Below are positions 1 through 8,749 of a stretch of DNA of 64,000 bases, piece by piece (positions within the stretch are counted from its first letter, which is position 1; each line of letters starts with the position of its first letter). Under the pieces are notes generated by a model. The model had not been told where the DNA came from and did not search any database. It saw only the letters and a list, made by a program, of their open reading frames with translations. Origin of the DNA: Burkholderiales bacterium RIFCSPLOWO2_02_FULL_57_36 (lineage in GTDB: Bacteria > Pseudomonadota > Gammaproteobacteria > Burkholderiales > Burkholderiaceae_D); NCBI GenBank assembly GCA_001770855.1, contig MESE01000099.1:34451-98450 (forward strand), in the 5' to 3' direction. The position numbers and the translations under genes were made by a program.

Positions 1-1
1 G

Positions 2-697
2 CCGGACCAGTACGCAAAGAACGTGGAGACCATTCCCGGCACCGGCGAGCGCGTTGAATTCGCGATCAAGCTGCCCGGCAATGACGACGGCGGTCGGCCG
101 GTCTGGATGCCGATCGATGCGAAGTTTCCCAAAGAGCAGTACGAACGCCTTGCCGAAGCGGCCGATAACGCGAATGTGGAAGGCGTTGCCACAGCCGGCC
201 GCGAGCTGGAACGGGCAATTCGCATCGAAGCGAAAACAATCGCCGAGAAATATTTGTCGCCGCCACTCACCACCGATTTTGCAATCCTGTTCTTGCCGAC
301 CGAAGGCTTGTATGCCGAGGTGATCCGGCGTCCGGGACTGGCCGACGACTTGCAGCGCACGTGCCGGGTTTGCATCTCCGGGCCATCCACGCTCTCGGCA
401 TTGTTAAGCAGTTTGCAAATGGGTTTCCGTACCCTTGCGCTGGAAAAGCGTTCGTCGGAAGTGTGGCAGGTGCTTGGCGCGGTCAAGACCGAGTTCGGGA
501 AGTTCGGCGACGTGCTCGCAGCCACCAGGACAACCCTGGAACGCGCGGCGAAAAACATAGAGCAGGCCGAGACGCGCAGCCGGCAGATGGCACGCAAACT
601 AAAATCGGTGGAAGCGCTTCCTACGGAAGCCGCTCAACTTTTGCTGGGTGCGGATACTCTGGTTTCCGACGAGGAAAAAGACAGTGCGGAAACGTGA
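2..697 (+). CDS. rmuC: DNA recombination protein RmuC, C-terminal part (5' end outside the window)
   Basis: The open frame runs in from the left edge (PDQYAKNVET upstream of the first possible internal start), so only about the last 230 residues are present. The segment ERVEFAIKLPG followed by PIDAKFPKEQYERL is typical of the RmuC core domain, which resembles restriction-endonuclease folds. The C-terminal part is a charged helix (about residues 150-210) that is probably coiled coil. RmuC proteins are reported to limit rearrangement at inverted repeats, but the biochemical activity is poorly defined. The gene converges on moaA with only 2 bp between the stop codons and no obvious terminator hairpin. 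The family call is secure; the start is not visible. Confidence 0.9.
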   Translation, partial: PDQYAKNVETIPGTGERVEFAIKLPGNDDGGRPVWMPIDAKFPKEQYERLAEAADNANVEGVATAGRELERAIRIEAKTIAEKYLSPPLTTDFAILFLPTEGLYAEVIRRPGLADDLQRTCRVCISGPSTLSALLSSLQMGFRTLALEKRSSEVWQVLGAVKTEFGKFGDVLAATRTTLERAAKNIEQAETRSRQMARKLKSVEALPTEAAQLLLGADTLVSDEEKDSAET

Positions 698-699
698 GA

Positions 700-1815
700 T
701 TAACCGCCGATATACGACATTTCGACTTTCTTCAATGTTTGGTTGAGGCCGGCAGTGCGAGCCGACCGCAGTTCCGAGTAGCGATTGTCCCGGGCGCGCC
801 AAACATGCGCGATGGCGCTGGAAATTTCTTCATCGGAGTGCCCGCGCCGCAGCAAGGCGCGCAAATCGTGTCCGCCGCTGGCGAACAGGCAAGTATAGAG
901 TTTGCCTTCGGTCGAGAGCCGGGCGCGCGTGCAATTGCTGCAAAAGGCTTGCGTCACACTCGATATCACGCCGATTTCACCGCTGCCGTCCTGGTAGCGC
1001 CAGCGCGCCGCAGTCTCCGCTGCATAATTGGCGTCAAGCGCTGCGAGCGGCAGCACGGCGTTGATGCAACGAACCACTTCGGATGACGGAATAACCTCGT
1101 CCATCTTCCAGCCGTTGGAAGTGCCGACATCCATGTATTCAATAAAACGAAGAATGAACGGCGAGCCTTTGAAGTGCCGCGCCATCGGAACGATTTCGTG
1201 GTCGTTCAGGCCGCCTTTGACAACCATGTTGATCTTGATCGGCCCAAGCCCCGCTTGATGCGCGGCATCGATACCGTGCAGCACTTGCGAAACCGGAAAA
1301 TCGACATCATTCATGCGCTTGAATGTCGCATCGTCGATCGAATCGAGCGACACCGTCACGCGCTTCAATCCGGCTTCCTTCAATGCCTGTGCTTTTTTGG
1401 CAAGCAGGGAGCCATTGGTCGTCAACGTCAAATCCAGTTCGCGGCCATCCGGTGTTTTCAACTGGCTCAGCATTGACACCAATTGCTCGATATTCTTGCG
1501 CAGTAGCGGTTCGCCTCCGGTGAGCCGGATTTTTTCGACGCCATGCGCAACGAATATCCCTGCGATGCGCACGATTTCCTCAAAGGAAAGCAGGGAAGTT
1601 TGGGGTAGAAAGGTATAACTCTTGCCGAACGTCTCGGCCGGCATGCAATAGACACACCGAAAATTGCAACGGTCCGTGACCGAGATGCGCAGGTCGTTCA
1701 GAGGTCGGCCCAGCCGGTCCGCCACCGATCCTGTCGCCGGTACCTGAATCAATGGAATCGACGGTACCGCCTCAAGCGTACGTTGATCTGTAACGGGGAT
1801 GATTTTTCCAGCCAT
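700..1815 (-). CDS. moaA: GTP 3',8-cyclase MoaA (molybdenum cofactor synthesis)
   Basis: This is a radical-SAM enzyme converting GTP to 3',8-cyclo-GTP, the first step of molybdopterin synthesis. The N-terminal 4Fe-4S motif CNFRCVYC supplies Cys50, Cys54 and Cys57. The second cluster ligands (CSNC plus a later Cys) lie near residues 292-309. The protein ends in the conserved Gly-Gly tail (SYIGG), which is needed for activity in characterised MoaA. An ATG at 1815 gives 371 aa. An in-frame TTG at 1848 would add 11 residues and start 3 bp after the chrA stop, so the start is not certain. No other moa gene is nearby. The gene lies directly downstream of chrA on the same strand and may be co-transcribed with it. 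Confidence 0.93.
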   Translation of the reverse strand: MAGKIIPVTDQRTLEAVPSIPLIQVPATGSVADRLGRPLNDLRISVTDRCNFRCVYCMPAETFGKSYTFLPQTSLLSFEEIVRIAGIFVAHGVEKIRLTGGEPLLRKNIEQLVSMLSQLKTPDGRELDLTLTTNGSLLAKKAQALKEAGLKRVTVSLDSIDDATFKRMNDVDFPVSQVLHGIDAAHQAGLGPIKINMVVKGGLNDHEIVPMARHFKGSPFILRFIEYMDVGTSNGWKMDEVIPSSEVVRCINAVLPLAALDANYAAETAARWRYQDGSGEIGVISSVTQAFCSNCTRARLSTEGKLYTCLFASGGHDLRALLRRGHSDEEISSAIAHVWRARDNRYSELRSARTAGLNQTLKKVEMSYIGG

Positions 1816-1851
1816 GATATTAATCGAGAGAGACACTCGGTTGAGCAATCA

Positions 1852-3219
1852 TTATGTTACTCCAGACTGCCCGGCAAGATACGACACGACGAATCCGGCC
1901 GCTGCACAGGCAAAAATCAGCTTGATCGTGCCCGCCTTGAACCGGAACAGCGCAATGCATGCTGCCAGCGTAATTCCCATTGCGATGAAATCCCATTGAG
2001 CGATGGGCTCGGTGATGTTGAATACATGCTCGGCGAAAAATACTGCAAGGCTGACGATGACGCCGACTACTGCGGCTGAAATCGCGGTCAGCGGTGCGGT
2101 CAGCCGGATATTGTCGCGGGTTGACTCAACCATCGGGCCACCTGCCAGGATGAAGATAAATGACGGTAAAAATGTAAAGAAGGTCGCAACACAGGCGCCG
2201 ACCGTGCCCGCAATAAACAGGCTGTCCGGACCAAACAATGTCTTGGCCCAGCCACCGACAAATCCGACAAATGCAACGATCATGATCAACGGGCCCGGCG
2301 TGGTTTCACCGAGCGCCAAGCCGTCGATCATTTGCGCCGGCGTGACCCATTGGTAGGTCTCCACACCGCCCTGGTACACATAGGGCAGCACCGCATAAGC
2401 CCCGCCGAATGTCAGCAGCGCCGCTTTCGTGAAAAACCAGCCCATCTGAGCCAGCGGATCGGTGATGCCGAATTGCAGTGCGATCAGCACCCATGCCGCC
2501 GCCCCCAAGCCGACCCCGATGGCCGCGACCATGATCAGCCGGCTCCAGGAAAAACGGGCATGCGGCGGTGTCGGCGTATCGTCATCGATGATGGCCGGGC
2601 CGTAGGACGCGAGGTTGGCCGTTCCATGCACGCCGCCGATCTTGAATTTATCCGGCATCACGCGGCCGCCGATCATGCCAATTGCGGCTGCGGCCAGGAC
2701 GATGAATGGAAAGGGCAGTTGCAGCACCGCGATGGCGAGGAATGCGGTCACCGCGATCATTATCAGCCAGGCATTTTTCAAGGTGCGCGACCCGATGCGC
2801 CATGCGGCTGCCAGAACGATCGCAACCACGGCCGGTTTAATGCCGTACAGCACACCGGCCACTGCCGGTACGTTGCCGAACGACAGGTAGATCCATGACA
2901 ACCCGATCAGGATAGCAAGCGACGGCAGTACGAATAGCGTACCGGCGATGACGCCGCCCCAGGTCCGGTGCAACAGCCATCCGATGTACACCGCAAGCTG
3001 AGTCGCCTCCGGACCGGGCAACACCATGCAGTAATTCAGCGCATGCAGAAAACGCCGTTCGGAAATCCAGCGGCGCCTTTCAACCAGTTCAGTATGCATC
3101 AGCGCGATTTGTCCGGCCGGTCCACCAAAACTGATAAAGCCAAGCTTGAACCAAAACCAAAAGGCCTCGGTCAGGGTAACGGCGGCGGGCCGGTCCAGTG
3201 GAATTGTTGCGATTGTCAT
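1852..3219 (-). CDS. chrA: ChrA chromate transporter
   Basis: A 455-residue hydrophobic inner-membrane protein of the CHR family. It has two related halves: FKLGFISFGGPAGQIALM near the N terminus and a second block, FFTKAALLTFGGAYAVLPYV, in the middle. Each is followed by the PGP motif typical of the family (LPGPEATQ and TTPGPLIM). The arrangement matches long-chain ChrA proteins, which export chromate and give resistance. The ATG overlaps the stop of a small upstream frame by 4 bp (ATGA), so translation is probably coupled to it; that frame looks like a relic of chrB, the usual regulator. Substrate is inferred from the family. Confidence 0.92.
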   Translation of the reverse strand: MTIATIPLDRPAAVTLTEAFWFWFKLGFISFGGPAGQIALMHTELVERRRWISERRFLHALNYCMVLPGPEATQLAVYIGWLLHRTWGGVIAGTLFVLPSLAILIGLSWIYLSFGNVPAVAGVLYGIKPAVVAIVLAAAWRIGSRTLKNAWLIMIAVTAFLAIAVLQLPFPFIVLAAAAIGMIGGRVMPDKFKIGGVHGTANLASYGPAIIDDDTPTPPHARFSWSRLIMVAAIGVGLGAAAWVLIALQFGITDPLAQMGWFFTKAALLTFGGAYAVLPYVYQGGVETYQWVTPAQMIDGLALGETTPGPLIMIVAFVGFVGGWAKTLFGPDSLFIAGTVGACVATFFTFLPSFIFILAGGPMVESTRDNIRLTAPLTAISAAVVGVIVSLAVFFAEHVFNITEPIAQWDFIAMGITLAACIALFRFKAGTIKLIFACAAAGFVVSYLAGQSGVT

Positions 3220-3371
3220 GTCTTCGATGTCAGGTGTTCTTGAGGCTTCTGGCTGAGCGGCCAGTTACTAGTTTCATCTTTTGCGGTTTTGCACCATGCA
3301 TAAAGCGCGTCATCATCGGCGATATTTGCACCCAGGCCAAGCCGGGAGGGACGGAAATTGGAAAAAGTCAT
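3216..3371 (-). pseudogene. Remnant of chromate-resistance regulator ChrB (C-terminal fragment)
   Basis: A 51-codon frame starting at the ATG at 3371. Its residues DALYAWCKTAKDETSNWP resemble the C-terminal end of ChrB-type proteins as I remember the family (a YDALYAWC...WP pattern just before the stop). The preceding residues (SRLGLGANIADD) resemble a stretch that in full-length ChrB lies somewhat further upstream, which suggests an internal deletion joined the two. About 250 residues of the usual protein are missing. The stop overlaps the chrA start as ATGA, the coupling expected of an original chrB-chrA operon. It may survive as a leader peptide for chrA translation. The relic interpretation is inference. 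Confidence 0.6.
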
Positions 3372-3425
3372 GATGCCAGGATAAACTTTTTCCTTGGGGC
3401 AGAGCCAAGATCCATCGGTATACAA

Positions 3426-3454
3426 AAGAAAAGGGAGCTTGCGCTCCCTTTTCT
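3426..3454. terminator. Bidirectional-type terminator after rne
   Basis: The arms AAGAAAAGGGAGC and GCTCCCTTTTCTT pair perfectly around a TTGC loop, with A/T-rich flanks giving a U-tract on the minus strand. It lies 57 bp after the rne stop and before the chrB relic. rne transcription should therefore end here, and chrA needs its own promoter or readthrough. Confidence 0.8.
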
Positions 3455-3510
3455 TCATACTGCAAAAATTCATGCAATCCAACGCCGCGTCGCTACCCGC
3501 GGCGTTGGTT

Positions 3511-6435
3511 TTACCTGTGCGTTTCAACCTGGATCAGCGGCTCGCTTGGTAACGATGGCAAGGGCTTGCGCTCTCGCGGCACGCGCGGCACCACGGGAAT
3601 CGTTGAGCTGGCCTCTTGCGCTGCGCGCAACTTGTCCGGGTCGGTTACCGCCAAAGTCAATCCCGCAGACTTTAATACTTCATCCAGATCGTTCAATTGC
3701 ATCGGAGCCAGACCCGCCTTCGCCGGACTTGGCGCCTGCGGTGTGGTCGGGGTTGCAATTTCGGCTGCCGGCTCAACTTCGGCCATAGGTACGGCAGCTA
3801 CCAGATCCGATGTGGGCAACGCCAACTCGGATTGAACTGGGACCGACGCAACCGGGGCAACCTGCTCCGGCTCTACTACAGCGGCTGTTTCGACCGATGC
3901 AGTTTCAACGGGCGCCGGTTCCGGAACACGACTGATTTCCTGAGGTACCAACGGAGCGGCAATCGCGGAAGTCAATGCACTTACCTGGGGCGCCGGCTCG
4001 GAAACTGCAGGCGTGGATTCAAATGCTTCTTCCGAAGCCGGATTCGATTCCATGACGGCAGTTGTGGCAATCGTAGTTTCGGACGAATCGGACTGCACCA
4101 TAGAGTCCTCTTCAACTGCAGCCTCGTCGGTCTCCGACGCAATGCCGGATTCAACGATGCTGCCATCCTCGCGCTCACGTCGATTGCGGTTGCGGCCTCC
4201 GCGACGACGGCGGCGGCGGCGCTGCTCTTCACCTTGTTCAGCTGTTTCGCCGCCTTCGGGCAAATTTGCATCGGACAATAAAGCGTCGACCGGTGTGTCG
4301 GTTGCGACAACGGTAGACGGTTCGAGCGCAGCAGCTGCAAGTGCCGAGTTGCTCAATGGCAATTCGTCTGCTTTGACCGTGACTGCAGTTTCCTTGCGAT
4401 CTTCACGTGGCGCACGTTGCGGACGCTCGCTATTGCGTTCACGCTTTGCTTCAGTCGTCTCGCGTGGTTCACGCGGTTCACGTGGCTCGCGCGGCGGCCG
4501 GGGTGGTCGGGCAGTTTGTGCGTTTGCCGTCTCGGCTTGCGCCTGCTTGACAGGCAAGTCACGTACCTCGGCCTTGGCCGAATCGCGTTCTTCGCCTCGA
4601 TCGCGGCCGCCACGGGTGTTGCGGTTGCGGCCACGCTGGCCGCGGCCGTTGTTGCGTTCGCGGCTTTGCGGAGTTTTCTCAGCTATCGCAGGCACGGCAG
4701 CGGCTGGCGCCGGCGCAGGTTTTTTACGAAACAGGCCAAACAGTTTGCTGAAGAATCCTTCTTCCGCAGGCAACATCAATATCGGAATAGCGGCCGCTTC
4801 TTCTTGCTTGCGTTCAACAATTGGTGCAGGCTGATCCGGCGTAATGCCCTTGACCATTGCTTCCTGACGCGGCTTGACTTCTTCCTTCTGACGTTTGCTG
4901 TAGCTGATGTCGGTTTCGGCATCTTCCGCCATTGCGTAGCTCGCCTGTACTTCCTCCAGGCGCGGATCGTCGTGCTTGATGCGTTCCAGCTTGTAATGCG
5001 GGGTCTCCAGATGCTTGTTTGGAATCATGATGATCGCAACCCGATGACGGGTTTCGATTTTCAGGATTTCTCCGCGCTTTTCATTCAACAGGAAAGCGGC
5101 GACATCGACCGGCGCCTGCACATGGATCGAGGCTGAATTTTCCTTCATTGCCTCTTCCTGGATGATGCGCAAAACTTGCAATGCGGACGACTCGGTATCG
5201 CGGATGTGGCCGGTGCCATTGCAACGTGGACAGGTCACATGGCTGCCTTCCGACAGAGATGGGCGCAGGCGCTGGCGCGACAATTCCATCAAACCGAAAC
5301 GCGAGATCTTGCCCATCTGCACTCGCGCACGGTCATAGTGCAAAGCGTCTTTCAATCGACTTTCGACTTCACGCTGATTTTTCGCGTTTTCCATGTCGAT
5401 AAAATCGATGACGATCAAGCCGCCCAGATCGCGCAGGCGCAATTGGCGGGCAACTTCCTCGGCAGCTTCCAGGTTGGTATTGAACGCAGTGGTTTCAATG
5501 TCGCTGCCGCGTGTGGCACGGGCCGAGTTGACGTCGACCGACACCAGCGCTTCGGTATGATCGATGACGATGGCGCCGCCGGAAGGTAGAGGTACTGTAC
5601 GGGAATAGGCAGTCTCAATCTGATGCTCGATCTGGAACCGAGAGAACAGCGGCACATCGTCGCGATAGCGCTTGACCCGATGCACCATGTCCGGCATCAC
5701 ATGACTCATGAACTGTTGCGCCTGTTCATAAATATCGTCGGTATCAATCAGGATTTCACCGATATCCGGCTGGAAATAATCGCGAATTGCGCGGATCACC
5801 AGCGACGATTCCTGATAAATCAGGAACGCGCCGGAGGACGACTGGCCCGCTCCTTCGATCGCACGCCACAATTGCATCAGATAATTCAGATCCCACTGCA
5901 GCTCGTCGACGTTGCGGCCAATACCTGCAGTACGCGCGATGACCGACATGCCGGTCGGCAAATCGAGCCGATCCATGGTGTCGCGCAGTTCCTGCCGATC
6001 TTCCCCTTCGACGCGGCGCGATACGCCGCCGCCGCGCGGATTGTTCGGCATCAGAACAAGATACCGGCCTGCGAGCGATACAAAAGAAGTCAGTGCCGCC
6101 CCCTTGTTGCCGCGCTCTTCCTTTTCGACCTGGACCATGATTTCCTGGCCTTCGCGCAACGCATCCTTGATGGATGCACTGCGGACGTCGACGCCATCCC
6201 GGAAATAGCTGCGCGCGACTTCCTTGAACGGCAGGAAGCCGTGGCGTTCTTCGCCGTAGTTGACGAAACACGCCTCAAGCGACGGCTCGATGCGAGTGAT
6301 GACGCCCTTGTAGATGTTGGACTTGCGTTGCTCGCGTCCGGTGGTTTCAATATCGATGTCAATGAGTTTTTGTCCATCGACGATGGCCACACGCAATTCT
6401 TCCTGCTGCGTGGCATTAAACAACATGCGTTTCAT
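3511..6435 (-). CDS. rne: Ribonuclease E
   Basis: A 974-residue endoribonuclease that organises the RNA degradosome and processes rRNA and tRNA. The N-terminal S1 RNA-binding domain (about residues 35-120) begins at NIYKGVITRIEPSLEACFVNYG. The catalytic DNase I-like region carries VSVDVNSA and LIVIDFIDM, with the metal-ligand aspartates. The Zn-link CPRCNGTGHIRD sits near residue 400. After about residue 530 the protein is low-complexity: Arg-rich blocks (about 640-700 and 750-790) for RNA binding, then an Ala/Pro/Val/Glu-rich tail. This is the usual layout of a degradosome scaffold. The gene diverges from rluC across about 580 bp, long enough for the long 5' leader used for autoregulation in E. 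coli rne. Confidence 0.97.
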   Translation of the reverse strand: MKRMLFNATQQEELRVAIVDGQKLIDIDIETTGREQRKSNIYKGVITRIEPSLEACFVNYGEERHGFLPFKEVARSYFRDGVDVRSASIKDALREGQEIMVQVEKEERGNKGAALTSFVSLAGRYLVLMPNNPRGGGVSRRVEGEDRQELRDTMDRLDLPTGMSVIARTAGIGRNVDELQWDLNYLMQLWRAIEGAGQSSSGAFLIYQESSLVIRAIRDYFQPDIGEILIDTDDIYEQAQQFMSHVMPDMVHRVKRYRDDVPLFSRFQIEHQIETAYSRTVPLPSGGAIVIDHTEALVSVDVNSARATRGSDIETTAFNTNLEAAEEVARQLRLRDLGGLIVIDFIDMENAKNQREVESRLKDALHYDRARVQMGKISRFGLMELSRQRLRPSLSEGSHVTCPRCNGTGHIRDTESSALQVLRIIQEEAMKENSASIHVQAPVDVAAFLLNEKRGEILKIETRHRVAIIMIPNKHLETPHYKLERIKHDDPRLEEVQASYAMAEDAETDISYSKRQKEEVKPRQEAMVKGITPDQPAPIVERKQEEAAAIPILMLPAEEGFFSKLFGLFRKKPAPAPAAAVPAIAEKTPQSRERNNGRGQRGRNRNTRGGRDRGEERDSAKAEVRDLPVKQAQAETANAQTARPPRPPREPREPREPRETTEAKRERNSERPQRAPREDRKETAVTVKADELPLSNSALAAAALEPSTVVATDTPVDALLSDANLPEGGETAEQGEEQRRRRRRRGGRNRNRREREDGSIVESGIASETDEAAVEEDSMVQSDSSETTIATTAVMESNPASEEAFESTPAVSEPAPQVSALTSAIAAPLVPQEISRVPEPAPVETASVETAAVVEPEQVAPVASVPVQSELALPTSDLVAAVPMAEVEPAAEIATPTTPQAPSPAKAGLAPMQLNDLDEVLKSAGLTLAVTDPDKLRAAQEASSTIPVVPRVPRERKPLPSLPSEPLIQVETHR

Positions 6436-7017
6436 TTTTTTAGCTCCGCGGCCCGTAGGCCATCTTCAATGCTGTTTACTATTCAGTATCGGCAGCAACA
6501 GTACAGGGATGTACGCAAGAGCGGAACGCTTGGGGGGAGGGAACTGCCTTGGTGTGCGAAAAATCAGCGCAATTGCGCTGATATCACAACGGGGCTCGGA
6601 TACAATTGAGCGGGATGCCTGGCATGCATGAAACCCGCGCCGTGCACATCGAATGATTCGAGCGCAAAAGGCAAAATTGCAGGTAACGAACAGCTTGAAG
6701 AAGCTAAACAAAACATGGGTTCAGCGAAAATCGGCATACAGGTTTCAACTGCATCAACCAGCGAGCTCTTGCTTTAAGGGCGAGCTTGCCGGATTTATCC
6801 TTGTAATCCAAACAATCCAGTTCAACATTCTTGCGCGCTATCCGATTACAACAACGGTGCAACCTTGACTCGCGCAGGGATGGTGCGTACACATCTTTTC
6901 AATCGAATTTGCAAATTGGCGAGGCCGATCGAGACGCCCCTGTGTAGAATGTGCTTTTTATTCTCACTCACACCAACAGCAGCTTTGTAACTGCCGTGAA
7001 ACAATTATATATTCAAA
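6436..7017. other. Divergent rne/rluC intergenic region
   Basis: About 580 bp without a convincing gene; short frames inside have no coding character. It must hold the rne leader and promoter on the minus strand and the rluC promoter on the plus strand. A TAGAAT hexamer at 6945-6950 is a possible rluC -10 element but has no good -35 at normal spacing. The clearest structure is the perfect 20-bp palindrome at 6563-6582. A small hairpin (AGCTT-GAAG-AAGCT) lies near 6691-6704. Confidence 0.6.
6563..6582. promoter_or_regulatory. Perfect 20-bp palindrome upstream of rne
   Basis: ATCAGCGCAATTGCGCTGAT reads identically on both strands. It lies about 130 bp upstream of the rne start in the likely rne leader. 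It could be a protein operator or, in RNA, a stem-loop. Function is unknown. Confidence 0.5.
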
Positions 7018-8013
7018 ATGAAGGACTTAGCGATATTTTCTGGGAAAGAAGCCCAAACCCCGGTGCCGTCCCAACCGCCTCAAGTCCAGTTAGTCACAAT
7101 TTCTGAGGAAGAGGCCGGCCAGCGGATCGACAATTTTTTGCTGCGCATTTGCAAAGGTGTTCCAAAAAGCCATATATATAGAGTGCTTCGTTCGGGCGAA
7201 GTTCGTGTCAATAAAGGCCGCATTGATCAGACATACCGACTCGAGCAAGGTGACGTGGTGCGCATTCCGCCGGTGCGCATGGCTGAAAAATCTTCACAGG
7301 TAGTTCCCGGGGCTGAGTTCAAAATATTGCTTGAAGATAAGCATCTGCTGGTAATCGACAAGCCGGCCGGCGTGGCGGTGCACGGCGGTTCCGGTGTCAG
7401 CTATGGCGTGATTGAACAATTGCGCGCCGCACGCCCGGAGGCAAAGTTCCTGGAGTTGATACATCGGCTTGACCGAGACACGTCGGGTATTTTATTGCTG
7501 GCAAAGAAACGCTCGGCCTTGACGAATCTGCATGAACAGATTCGCGAAGGCTTGCTCGACAAGCGCTATCTGGTATTGGTGCAGGGCGACTGGAAAAACC
7601 CGCGCGAACACATCAAATTGCCTTTATTCAAATACAACGCGCCGGATGGCGAACGCCGGGTAAGAGTTCAATCGGATGGCTTGGCATCGCATACCGTATT
7701 CAATTTATTGAAAAAGTATGGAACATTCGCGCTATTGGAAGCTGAGTTGAAGACTGGACGTACCCACCAGATCCGGGTGCATCTTGCATCGAGCGGGTTT
7801 GCAATTGCCGGCGATGACAAGTATGGCGATTTTGCATTGAATCGGACTCTGCAAAAAGCCGACGGTGTGCGGTTTGCGTTAAAGCGCATGTTTCTTCATG
7901 CGCACCAGATCACTTTTACGCATCCGGAAACGGGGCTGCCGGTTACATTGAACGCGCCGCTGCCGCCGGAATGCGATCGTTTTCTGAAAAGCCTGGAAAA
8001 TACATCCGTCTAA
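7018..8013 (+). CDS. rluC: 23S rRNA pseudouridine synthase RluC
   Basis: A 331-residue RluA-family pseudouridine synthase expected to modify U955, U2504 and U2580 of 23S rRNA (E. coli numbering). An S4 RNA-binding domain covers about residues 33-90. The catalytic motif HRLDRDTSG places the nucleophilic Asp at residue 152. The C-terminal motif GRTHQIRVHLAS is also present. Its place divergent from rne matches the rne-rluC arrangement of many proteobacteria and favours RluC over RluD, which is encoded separately at 49.3 kb. The ATG at 7018 follows an AT-rich stretch without a strong Shine-Dalgarno sequence. A downstream TATAAT belongs to the next gene. Confidence 0.93.
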   Translation: MKDLAIFSGKEAQTPVPSQPPQVQLVTISEEEAGQRIDNFLLRICKGVPKSHIYRVLRSGEVRVNKGRIDQTYRLEQGDVVRIPPVRMAEKSSQVVPGAEFKILLEDKHLLVIDKPAGVAVHGGSGVSYGVIEQLRAARPEAKFLELIHRLDRDTSGILLLAKKRSALTNLHEQIREGLLDKRYLVLVQGDWKNPREHIKLPLFKYNAPDGERRVRVQSDGLASHTVFNLLKKYGTFALLEAELKTGRTHQIRVHLASSGFAIAGDDKYGDFALNRTLQKADGVRFALKRMFLHAHQITFTHPETGLPVTLNAPLPPECDRFLKSLENTSV

Positions 8014-8052
8014 AGAGAATTGAAACCGCAATCTATAATTTATTAGAGCACG

Positions 8053-8086
8053 AAGGAGCCGGCAGCCCAGTCTGCCGGAATACATG
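8053..8086 (+). promoter_or_regulatory. Ribosome-binding site separated from its start by a perfect hairpin
   Basis: AAGGAG at 8053-8058 is the only good Shine-Dalgarno sequence for the HAD gene but lies 25 nt before the ATG at 8084. Between them CCGGCAG (8059-8065) and CTGCCGG (8072-8078) form a perfect 7-bp stem with a 6-nt loop, leaving AATAC before the ATG. Folding would bring the Shine-Dalgarno to normal distance. A TATAAT at 8034-8039 could start the transcript just upstream. Confidence 0.55.
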
Positions 8087-8743
8087 GCACGAAAGCAATT
8101 TGACCTGATCGTATTTGATTGGGATGGTACTTTAATGGATAGCACTGCCACCATAGTGAAGTGCATTCAGGCGTCTGCCAGAGATTTGGGTCTTCCGGTT
8201 CCGGATAACAAGTCCGCATCGTATGTAATCGGCCTTGGCCTTCAAGAGGCGATGCAAGCCGCATTACCCGACCTCGATCCCAAATACTATCCGCGCATGG
8301 TGGAGCGTTATCGTTATCATTACTTGGCCAAGGATCAAGACTTGATCTTGTTTGAGGGGGTGCGCGAGATGCTCGGCGAATTATCGCAGCAGGGATATTT
8401 TCTCGCAGTTGCCACTGGTAAGAGTCGCGTTGGGCTGAACCGCGCGCTCGACACGGTAAAACTGATGTCTTTATTTGATGCAACTCGCTGTGCGGACGAA
8501 ACTTTTTCCAAACCGCATCCGGCAATGTTGCAGGAATTGACCCGTGAATTGGGACAAGACATGAAGCGAACCGTCATGATCGGCGATACGACACATGATT
8601 TGCAAATGGCAGTCAATGCAGGTGCTGCCGGAATCGGCGTTCGATATGGGGCGCACCCGGAAAGCGAATTGCTGCCCCTCAATCCGCTACACATGGCCGA
8701 TTCGATTGCCGATTTGCATGTATGGCTGAATGAAAATGCGTGA
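8084..8743 (+). CDS. HAD-superfamily hydrolase, phosphoglycolate phosphatase-like
   Basis: A 219-residue haloacid-dehalogenase phosphatase. Motif I (FDWDGTLMDS) has the nucleophile Asp12 and the acid/base Asp14. Motif II is AVATGKS near residue 108. Motif III/IV includes KPHPAML and MIGDTTHDLQMA near residue 167. Helical residues between motifs I and II form a small alpha-helical cap, as in Gph/PGP-type enzymes that hydrolyse phosphoglycolate or similar small phosphate esters. The exact substrate cannot be read from sequence. It sits between rluC and a Rieske protein gene, a neighbourhood common in Burkholderiales. The leader has an unusual Shine-Dalgarno/hairpin arrangement. Confidence 0.88.
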   Translation: MARKQFDLIVFDWDGTLMDSTATIVKCIQASARDLGLPVPDNKSASYVIGLGLQEAMQAALPDLDPKYYPRMVERYRYHYLAKDQDLILFEGVREMLGELSQQGYFLAVATGKSRVGLNRALDTVKLMSLFDATRCADETFSKPHPAMLQELTRELGQDMKRTVMIGDTTHDLQMAVNAGAAGIGVRYGAHPESELLPLNPLHMADSIADLHVWLNENA

Positions 8744-8749
8744 TGGATC

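Noticed and set aside
361..1086. 241-codon plus-strand frame overlapping rmuC and moaA
   Set aside because: It lies across the ends of two well-supported genes in another frame or strand and has no recognisable domain.
3566..4834. Long plus-strand frames opposite the 3' half of rne, some Arg- or Ser-rich
   Set aside because: They are complements of the low-complexity RNase E tail. They have no recognisable domains, and the rne frame is clearly the coding one.
5623..6609. 328-codon plus-strand frame opposite the 5' half of rne
   Set aside because: Antisense to the conserved catalytic part of RNase E; the open frame is explained by rne codon bias.
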